Shown in pieces: positions 58,385-64,000 of a stretch of 64,000 nt of DNA. Location: positions 1 to 64,000 of the forward strand of contig CAJJBP010000008.1 in the NCBI GenBank assembly GCA_905182425.1, written 5' to 3'. Source of the stretch: an uncultured Planktomarina sp. (GTDB lineage Bacteria > Pseudomonadota > Alphaproteobacteria > Rhodobacterales > Rhodobacteraceae). The number at the start of each line of letters is the position of its first letter. Position 1 is the first letter of the stretch. The notes beneath the pieces were generated by a model. That model was not told the DNA's origin. It did no database searches and saw only the letters and a program-made list of their open reading frames with translations. The translations under genes were made by a program, and so were the position numbers.

Positions 58385-58530
58385 TTGACATCAGCACTCA
58401 TGGCTGGCATGGCCATTCAATTGGTGTTGGTGGCCCTCGCAAGAGGATGCCTGTCAGGGTTAACCCAAAGGACAACGCCCTTCATAGTGGCCCTTGAAGG
58501 CCTCGATATAAAACTGAAGGAGACCAGCGT
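58385..58530 (+). promoter_or_regulatory. Structured leader before rpsD, candidate S4 autoregulatory RNA
   Basis: A TTGACA hexamer at 58385-58390 is followed by about 140 bases rich in inverted repeats: GGCCA/TGGCC (58411 with 58431), CCTC-GCAA-GAGG with a GNRA tetraloop (58435-58446), the palindrome GGGTTAACCC (58457-58466), and CCTTCA/TGAAGG (58479 with 58495), ending at the GAAGGAG binding site. Ribosomal protein S4 controls its own message in other bacteria through such leaders. The rpsD of alphaproteobacteria stands alone, so a leader of its own would make sense. Function is inferred. Confidence 0.4.
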
Positions 58531-59151
58531 ATGACTAAACGTACAGCTGCCAAACACAAAATTGACCGTCGGATGGGCGAAAACATCTGGGGTCGTCCAA
58601 AATCACCAGTAAATCGTCGTGAATATGGCCCAGGCCAGCATGGTCAACGTCGTAAAGGTAAACTGTCGGATTTCGGTATTCAGCTGCGCGCTAAGCAAAA
58701 GCTGAAAGGTTACTATGGTGATCTGACCGAGAAACAATTCCGTCGCATCTACGCGGAAGCCGAACGCGTTAAGGGCGATACTGGCGAAAACTTGGTTGGT
58801 TTGCTCGAGCGTCGGTTGGATGCTGTCGTGTACCGGGCTAAATTTGTAGCAACAATTTTTGCAGCACGTCAGTTTGTTAATCATGGGCACGTCAAAGTTA
58901 ACGGTAAGAAAGTTAATATTGCCTCGTACCTTGTTTCTGAGGGCGACGTGATCGAAGTACGTGATCGGTCCAAACAAATGGCTGTTTTACTCGAAGCCAC
59001 ACAATTAGCCGAGCGTGACGTTCCTGATTACATGGACGCTGATCATTCAAAAATGATTGCAACATTTGTTCGGACTCCTAGTTTGGGGGACGTACCTTAT
59101 CCGGTAATCATGGAACCGAACCTCGTGGTTGAATTCTACGCGAAGAACTAA
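58531..59151 (+). CDS. rpsD: 30S ribosomal protein S4
   Basis: S4 binds 16S rRNA early in small-subunit assembly. The 206-residue product has [20 protein letters not shown], the S4 RNA-binding domain [20 protein letters not shown] followed by [19 protein letters not shown], and the usual C-terminus. A GGAGA site precedes the ATG. It is followed by a strong terminator, so it is transcribed alone. Confidence 0.97.
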   Translation: MTKRTAAKHKIDRRMGENIWGRPKSPVNRREYGPGQHGQRRKGKLSDFGIQLRAKQKLKGYYGDLTEKQFRRIYAEAERVKGDTGENLVGLLERRLDAVVYRAKFVATIFAARQFVNHGHVKVNGKKVNIASYLVSEGDVIEVRDRSKQMAVLLEATQLAERDVPDYMDADHSKMIATFVRTPSLGDVPYPVIMEPNLVVEFYAKN

Positions 59152-59173
59152 TCCTCGCAAATTAAATTCCTAG

Positions 59174-59206
59174 GCCGCGACGGGTAACCGACGCGGCTTT
59201 TTTTTT
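59174..59206 (+). terminator. Rho-independent terminator of rpsD
   Basis: GCCGCG and CGCGGC form a perfect 6-base stem with a 12-base loop, followed by nine T. It lies 22 bases past the rpsD stop and before the aminotransferase gene. Confidence 0.9.
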
Positions 59207-59245
59207 GTTGTTTTCCTGTTAGAATAAATTGTGAAGGGATCTTTT

Positions 59246-60331
59246 ATGATACAACCTAAACCTCAACAAGGAATTTTGGAAATTGAGCTTTACGTGGGTG
59301 GTATATCGTCGGTGGACGGTGTGCAAAATGTCCTTAAGTTGTCTTCGAATGAAAACCCAAATGGCCCACCACTAGCAGCACAAAAGGCGGTGGCTCGATC
59401 GGCAGCAACCCTGCACAGGTATCCTGACTCAGATCATATTGGTCTACGCAACGCCCTTGCAGACTTGCATGGACTAAAAGTGTCACAGCTTATTTGTGGT
59501 TGTGGTTCGGATGAGCTGATAAGTTTTTTGTGCCAATCCTTTAGTGGTCCTGGGATTGAAGTTATTCATACATCCCATGGTTTTTTAATGTACAAGATTT
59601 ACGCAATGGCCGCTGGTGCAACAATTGTTGAGGTTCCTGAACGGAACAGATACGTCGATGTAGATGAAATCCTTGCCGGCATAACCCCACGTACTGGTAT
59701 TATTTTTGTTGCTAACCCTGGTAACCCAACGGGGACGTTGATCCCTGATGAGGATGTAGCCAGATTGATCGCGGGCACTCCAAAAGATGTCCTGGTCGTT
59801 TTGGACGGAGCATATGCGGATTACATCGAAGGATGGGATGGTGGTGCTAGTTTTGTATCCCAGCATGAGAATGTTGTGATGTTGAGAACTTTGTCAAAGA
59901 TGTATGGCCTTGGAGGCCTGCGCGTGGGTTGGGGCTACGGACCACAGCATGTCATTGATGTTTTGAACCGTGTTAGAGGTCCTTTTAATTTATCAACTAC
60001 TGCACTTGCGGCAGGTGAAGCGGCGGTGGGAGATCATGCTTTTGTTTGCGCGCATCGTATAGAAAACCAGACCTGTAGGAATTGGTTGCGGGAGGCACTT
60101 GCTGATATTGGAGTGCATTCCGATCCATCAGGTGCAAATTTCATTTTGGCTCGATTTATGGATCGATTGCAGGCTGAAAACTGTGATATCTATCTTCAAA
60201 CGCAAGGTGTGTTGGTCCGTCGAGTTGGGAGTTATGGCCTGCCAAATGCTCTACGTATCACCGTGCCGGATATGAAGGGTTGTGTTAGAGTGGTTTCAGG
60301 TATTCGTGAATTTTTGGAGTATAGCACATGA
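59246..60331 (+). CDS. Histidinol-phosphate/aromatic aminotransferase (HisC-like)
   Basis: This 361-residue class I/II PLP aminotransferase has LSSNENPNGPP, the PLP-pocket region ICGCGSDELISFLCQ, NPGNPTGT, and the PLP lysine in LRTLSKMYGLGGLRVGW. It overlaps tyrC by four bases. In this pairing the enzyme often transaminates prephenate or 4-hydroxyphenylpyruvate for tyrosine and phenylalanine synthesis, and may also serve histidine synthesis as HisC. I chose the ATG at 59246; a GTG five codons earlier is in frame. Confidence 0.88.
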   Translation: MIQPKPQQGILEIELYVGGISSVDGVQNVLKLSSNENPNGPPLAAQKAVARSAATLHRYPDSDHIGLRNALADLHGLKVSQLICGCGSDELISFLCQSFSGPGIEVIHTSHGFLMYKIYAMAAGATIVEVPERNRYVDVDEILAGITPRTGIIFVANPGNPTGTLIPDEDVARLIAGTPKDVLVVLDGAYADYIEGWDGGASFVSQHENVVMLRTLSKMYGLGGLRVGWGYGPQHVIDVLNRVRGPFNLSTTALAAGEAAVGDHAFVCAHRIENQTCRNWLREALADIGVHSDPSGANFILARFMDRLQAENCDIYLQTQGVLVRRVGSYGLPNALRITVPDMKGCVRVVSGIREFLEYST

Positions 60332-61236
60332 GCTATAACCGTATTGCCCTTATTGGTTTAGGATTAATTGCATCCTCTATGTCTTTGGCTATAAAGCGCT
60401 CGGGTTCATCTGCGCATGTGACAGGTTATGCGCGTTCGAGTGAAACGCGTGATACAGCACGAAGAATTGGTCTGTGTGATACAATTTATGATGATTTTGC
60501 GCCAACTGTTCACAATGCTGACCTTGTTGTTTTATGTGTCCCGGTGGGCGTCATGGGGCAGGTTATGGAAGATATCGCACCCCATTTGAAATCTGGCTGT
60601 ACGATAAGTGATGTGGGCTCAGTCAAAAGATCTGTAATTGATCTTGTGCAACCGCATGTACCTGAGGGTATTCATTTTGTACCTGCTCACCCCCTTGCTG
60701 GAACGGAACATTCCGGCCCAAAGTCAGGTTTTGCTGAACTTTTCGATAGTAGATGGTGCCTTTTAACTCCCAACGGAGCCAATAGTATAGCGATACAAAA
60801 CTTGGCGAATTTTTGGAAGTCTTTAGGAGCTAAAGTTGAGGAAATGGACCCTGATCACCACGATTTGGTTCTGGCGGTTACCAGTCATGCGCCACATTTG
60901 ATCGCTTATACGATGGTTGGCGTCGCCGATGATTTGAAACGAGTAACGAACTCGGAGGTTATTAACTTTTCGGCCACAGGTTTCAGAGATTTTACCCGTA
61001 TCGCGGCTAGTGATCCTACGATGTGGCGCGATGTCTTTTTGTCCAACAGAGATGCTACACTTGAAATATTGGGCCGTTTTACTGAAGAGCTATTCGCCTT
61101 GCAGCGTGCAATTAGGACTGGAGACGGCGACTTACTTCATGATTATTTTTCTCGTACTCGAAGTATTCGACGTGGCATCATTGAGGCTGGACAAGATACT
61201 GACGCTCCCGATTTTGGACGAATAAAAAATAAATAA
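60328..61236 (+). CDS. tyrC: Prephenate/arogenate dehydrogenase
   Basis: TyrC oxidatively decarboxylates prephenate or arogenate toward tyrosine. The 302-residue product has an N-terminal NAD(P) loop (IALIGLGLIASSMSLAI), SDVGSVKRSVIDLV, the active-site region FVPAHPLAGTEHSGP, and SHAPHLIAYTMVG with the catalytic His region. Coupling to the upstream aminotransferase by a four-base overlap supports aromatic amino acid synthesis. The preferred substrate cannot be told. Confidence 0.9.
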   Translation: MSYNRIALIGLGLIASSMSLAIKRSGSSAHVTGYARSSETRDTARRIGLCDTIYDDFAPTVHNADLVVLCVPVGVMGQVMEDIAPHLKSGCTISDVGSVKRSVIDLVQPHVPEGIHFVPAHPLAGTEHSGPKSGFAELFDSRWCLLTPNGANSIAIQNLANFWKSLGAKVEEMDPDHHDLVLAVTSHAPHLIAYTMVGVADDLKRVTNSEVINFSATGFRDFTRIAASDPTMWRDVFLSNRDATLEILGRFTEELFALQRAIRTGDGDLLHDYFSRTRSIRRGIIEAGQDTDAPDFGRIKNK

Positions 61237-61366
61237 TTTATATGCTTGTAGTTTGTTGTTGTTGATACGGGGATCGTCAACGTACATATTCATGCCTTTC
61301 TTGTTTGGACGCTCTGAAAAAAACTTACAGTTTGAGTGGCAGTTTTTAAAAAATTAGGAAATAAAA

Positions 61367-61897
61367 ATGTGGGTGTTTGGATACGGTTCGTTGCTTTGGA
61401 ATCCTGAATTTAATCCTGTTGAGAGTGTTCGAGCAGATCTCCCTGGCTATACCCGCAGTTTTTGTATGTTATCCATTCATCATAGAGGGACTGAGAAAAA
61501 GCCAGGCCTTGTGCTCGCATTGGACGAGTCGGCAGTTGATAACCATTGCATGGGTATGGGACTTCGGGTGGCTGATAACGAAGCAGAGAAAGTTTTGACT
61601 GAGCTGCGCAAACGTGAGTTGGTATCCTCTGCGTATCTTGAAAAATGGATCGACCTAAAACTATCTGATGGGCGTCTAGTACCAGCTGTAACGTATGTTG
61701 TGGACCGCAATCATCCTCAATACTGTCAGCTTGAATTAACCCATCAAGCTGAGATCATCGCTCAGGCGGCTGGTGGACGAGGTGCAAACTGGGAATATCT
61801 AATTAATACTGCTGATTTTCTTCAATCGCTTGGCATTGGGGACCCTGAATTGGATTGGTTAGTAAAAGAAGTAACAAAATTGGGCTATGGAACATAA
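61367..61897 (+). CDS. Gamma-glutamylcyclotransferase (ChaC-like)
   Basis: This 176-residue ChaC/GGCT-fold protein has the substrate loop WVFGYGSLLWNPEF at its start, FCMLSIHHRGTEKKPGLVLA, and the C-terminal GRGANWEYLINTADFLQSLG. ChaC enzymes cleave glutathione to 5-oxoproline and Cys-Gly. Together with gshB in this window it would give glutathione turnover. A GGAAATAAAA leader precedes the ATG; no partner is encoded on either side. Confidence 0.88.
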   Translation: MWVFGYGSLLWNPEFNPVESVRADLPGYTRSFCMLSIHHRGTEKKPGLVLALDESAVDNHCMGMGLRVADNEAEKVLTELRKRELVSSAYLEKWIDLKLSDGRLVPAVTYVVDRNHPQYCQLELTHQAEIIAQAAGGRGANWEYLINTADFLQSLGIGDPELDWLVKEVTKLGYGT

Positions 61898-61964
61898 CAC
61901 CTTGGCTTGGAAACTATTTCACTTTAACGTTTCATCGTAGATTATTGTAGGCAAGGCCACACTC

Positions 61965-63134
61965 ATGAATCAATTTAGCCGAGACCAGAACCCTCAGTTC
62001 TCGCAGCCTTTTAGCCAAGTTATCACGATGTTGATTATTGTGACGAGCGTTGGGGTGATCAGCTATCTCGCTTTTCCTAGCATTGGGCCAACATTCCTGG
62101 CGAACCCCTACCTGAATGGTTTTATCTTGATGGTGTTCTTTATCGGGGTTGGGACCTGCTTCAATCAAGCCTTATCTTTGATTTATTCGGTACAATGGAT
62201 TGAAGGCTTTACTACCCAACGTGAGGGGCATGAGAATTCAAAACCACCACAGCTTTTGGCTCCATTAGCTGGTCTATTGAGGGGGCGTGGTGCGCGTACA
62301 CAATTGGGATCCGCTGCTTCTCGTTCCATTCTTGATAGCATATCCATGCGCATCGACGAACAACGCGAATTAACACGCTACATTACCAATATGCTCATTT
62401 TCTTGGGTCTGCTGGGAACATTCTATGGGCTGGCAACTACGGTTCCAGCTTTAGTGAAAACAATCCAATCACTAAGCCCAGCTGAAGGTGAAAGTGTTGT
62501 CGACACATTTTCGCGACTGCAAAAAGGTCTTGAAGGGCAGCTAAACGGTATGGGCATTGCCTTTGCATCATCTCTGTTGGGATTGGCTGGGTCGCTCCTA
62601 GTCGGTCTGCTTGAGGTGTTCTCTAGCCGGGGTCAAAATAGGTTTTATGGTGAATTAGAAGACTGGCTTTCGTCAATCACACGTGTTGGGTTTGCAGGTG
62701 GCGAGGGTGAAGGTACAGGTGAACAGTCTATGCTAGGCGCTATGATGGACCAAATGTCTGAGCAAATGGACGGTATGGCAAGGATGTATTCACAAACAAG
62801 CCAAGGCCAAGCTGATGTTGAAACTCATCTAATTAAGCTTACCTCTACAATCGAAAAGTTGACCCATAAACTGGACCAAGGCCAAACGGAGGCGCTGGAA
62901 CGTGTTGCAGCAAGCCAAGAAAAAATGTTGGCCCGCATGGGACAAGGCGGTGGGGAAGGGTTAGATGCCGAAAGTCGAAGTCGTTTGCGTTCTATAGATG
63001 TACAAATGCTCAGGATTTTGGAAGAAGTTTCATCGGGTCGCCAAGAAAGTATAGGCGAGATCCGCAGTGATTTGAATAACTTATCAAAAGCAATCAGCAG
63101 CATGGCACGTAGCGCCACAATTGGTCAGAAGTAG
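61965..63134 (+). CDS. MotA/TolQ/ExbB-like membrane protein with long cytoplasmic tail
   Basis: This 389-residue protein has hydrophobic segments at about 18-37, 48-68, 143-165 and 199-225. The second pair carries the MotA/ExbB-type core (LIFLGLLGTFYGLATTVPAL and GMGIAFASSLLGLAGSLLVG). The last 160 residues are hydrophilic and coiled-coil-like. Nine bases after it begins a MotB-like gene, so the two probably form an ion-driven stator complex in the inner membrane. The pair is widespread in Rhodobacterales with unknown role. It also resembles ZorA of Zorya defence systems in layout, but no other Zorya gene is visible. Confidence 0.8.
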   Translation: MNQFSRDQNPQFSQPFSQVITMLIIVTSVGVISYLAFPSIGPTFLANPYLNGFILMVFFIGVGTCFNQALSLIYSVQWIEGFTTQREGHENSKPPQLLAPLAGLLRGRGARTQLGSAASRSILDSISMRIDEQRELTRYITNMLIFLGLLGTFYGLATTVPALVKTIQSLSPAEGESVVDTFSRLQKGLEGQLNGMGIAFASSLLGLAGSLLVGLLEVFSSRGQNRFYGELEDWLSSITRVGFAGGEGEGTGEQSMLGAMMDQMSEQMDGMARMYSQTSQGQADVETHLIKLTSTIEKLTHKLDQGQTEALERVAASQEKMLARMGQGGGEGLDAESRSRLRSIDVQMLRILEEVSSGRQESIGEIRSDLNNLSKAISSMARSATIGQK

Positions 63135-63143
63135 GCGGGCAGC

Positions 63144-64000
63144 ATGGCTCTTTCTCGCCGCACTGGTGTTAGGTTCCAAGCCTCAATTTGGCCCGGTTTT
63201 GTAGATGCAATGACGGGCCTTCTCTTGGTTCTTATGTTTGTGCTTACAATCTTTATGGTTATTCAATTTGTGTTACAGGAAACCATCAAAGGTCAAGGCT
63301 CTGAGCTTGATGTGCTCAGCTCGAGTATTCAACAGAAAGATCTGGAATTATTGAACCTTTCAGATCAGATTTCAACGCTTGGTGTGGCATTAGGCATGGA
63401 GCGAGAGTTGGCTATTCGTTTACGCGATGAGGTGGCAAATCTTGATGCTTCTCTTTCAAATGCGCAGGCTGATGGACGTACACAATTAGCTCAAATCAAG
63501 GCATTGAAGTCAGAGCGGGATGCAAGTGCTGCCAAGCTAGAAAATGCTAACACTATTATTACAGACTTTGAGCTTCAAGTCGCCGGGCTGCTAGTTTCCC
63601 AGCAACAGAAGCAAAATGAAATTAATGACTTCTCCGCTCAGATCTTCCAACTTCAAACGATTCAAGGTCAAGCAAATACTGAAATTTTGGAATTTGAAAC
63701 TCAGGTCAGTTTGCTATTGTCTGAAAAAACTCAGTATAAAAATGAGATTTTGAATTTTGAAACTCAGATCCAGAAATTAATAGATACACAAATTCAAGAC
63801 CGCCAAAATATTGAAACAATTGAGGGTGAGCGTGCAAGTCTTCAGCAAACACTTTTAGCCGCTCAAGCCACGATTCAAGAGAAAATTGCGGCTGCCGCAT
63901 TAGCAAACTCCAAACAGAAATTTATGGATAAGATGATTGCGGACCTAAGTCGCTCTCTTGATCGTAACGAGATCGAATTGAACCGTTTGAGGGGGAGCCT
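63144..64000 (+). CDS. MotB-like stator partner with long coiled coil (cut by window end)
   Basis: The open frame starts at the ATG at 63144 (MALSRRTGVRF) and runs off the window, giving at least 285 residues. A single membrane segment at about 24-44 is preceded by D21 in FVDAMTGLLLVLMFV, matching the Asp-x-Met-Thr of MotB, where the Asp carries the driving ion. After it comes an unbroken coiled coil rich in Gln and Glu, with a doubled EIL-x-FETQ segment near 63680-63770. A C-terminal peptidoglycan-binding (OmpA) domain would be expected beyond the edge. It forms a pair with the upstream ExbB-like protein. Confidence 0.82.
   Translation, partial: MALSRRTGVRFQASIWPGFVDAMTGLLLVLMFVLTIFMVIQFVLQETIKGQGSELDVLSSSIQQKDLELLNLSDQISTLGVALGMERELAIRLRDEVANLDASLSNAQADGRTQLAQIKALKSERDASAAKLENANTIITDFELQVAGLLVSQQQKQNEINDFSAQIFQLQTIQGQANTEILEFETQVSLLLSEKTQYKNEILNFETQIQKLIDTQIQDRQNIETIEGERASLQQTLLAAQATIQEKIAAAALANSKQKFMDKMIADLSRSLDRNEIELNRLRGS

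Noticed and set aside
53907-58503. 11-mer CTTGAAGGCCT occurring before both nrdJ and rpsD, each followed by TATAAAAC
   Set aside because: Exact 11-mers recur by chance many times in 64 kb, and the copies sit at different positions relative to the genes.
61965-64000. Zorya anti-phage system
   Set aside because: Only the ZorA/ZorB-like layout is visible. Neighbouring genes are housekeeping and no ZorC, ZorD or ZorE is seen; similar pairs are common in this order.
1-64000. tRNA, rRNA, CRISPR, insertion sequence or prophage
   Set aside because: I read the intergenic regions for cloverleaf ends, repeat-spacer patterns, transposase motifs and attachment repeats and found none.

Overview
The window looks like a chromosome segment of a marine alphaproteobacterium of the Rhodobacterales (Roseobacter group). 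The evidence is the ethylmalonyl-CoA pathway pair ccr/ecm, a second-type heat-shock sigma factor (RpoH2), a cobalamin-dependent ribonucleotide reductase, the short HisG with HisZ next to hisS, a DUF1489 protein, a TauE-like exporter paired with a TIGR02186 protein, and an Irr-type iron box in front of the NifU-like gene. Base composition is moderate to low GC, except for two GC-rich patches. I saw no rRNA, tRNA, CRISPR array, phage or insertion sequence.

Layout. 1-4.3 kb: ecm (reverse) and ccr (forward), both with broken frames. 4.4-16 kb: a RecD-like helicase, gshB, rsmI, an LpoA-like lipoprotein, glnD, murJ, a degenerate rhomboid, trpS and a universal stress protein. 16-22 kb: the NifU-like scaffold, rimI, then a BMP-type purine/nucleoside ABC importer. 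22-31.5 kb: TauE-like exporter plus TIGR02186 protein, cobU with a phosphatase, rpoH2, coaBC-dut, a membrane-anchored MoeB/ThiF protein, an M3 oligopeptidase and an SH3 protein. 31.7-35.4 kb: two amine or amino-acid flavin oxidoreductases. 35.5-44.8 kb: a tight reverse operon xdhA-xdhB-xdhC followed by a second BMP-type ABC importer, so purine uptake is tied to xanthine oxidation. 45-58.3 kb: dnaE, slyX, hisS-hisZ-hisG, a trans-sulfuration enzyme, DUF1489, nrdJ and a DEAD-box helicase. 58.5-64 kb: rpsD, an aminotransferase/TyrC pair, a ChaC-like cyclotransferase, and a MotA/ExbB-like plus MotB-like pair cut by the window end.

The most interesting signal is non-coding: a perfect interleaved double helix (H-type pseudoknot, 7 bp and 9 bp) just before the ribosome binding site of the trans-sulfuration gene, on the reverse strand at 53298-53348. 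It looks like a small translation-controlling riboswitch and fits no class I can name. Other leads are a hairpin-rich leader before rpsD, inverted repeats with shared arms GCAATA/TATTGC before ecm and gshB with a related half-site before ccr, the Irr box, and the stator-like pair at the right edge.

Sequence quality matters here. Many genes carry single-base shifts: ecm, ccr, rimI, the TIGR02186 gene, the second BMP protein and both its permeases, dnaE and the DEAD-box helicase. In most cases the protein can be read straight through once a base is removed, so most are probably sequence or assembly errors. They cluster in two GC-rich patches (about 1690-2290 and 36640-37950) that may be foreign or poorly polished sequence.
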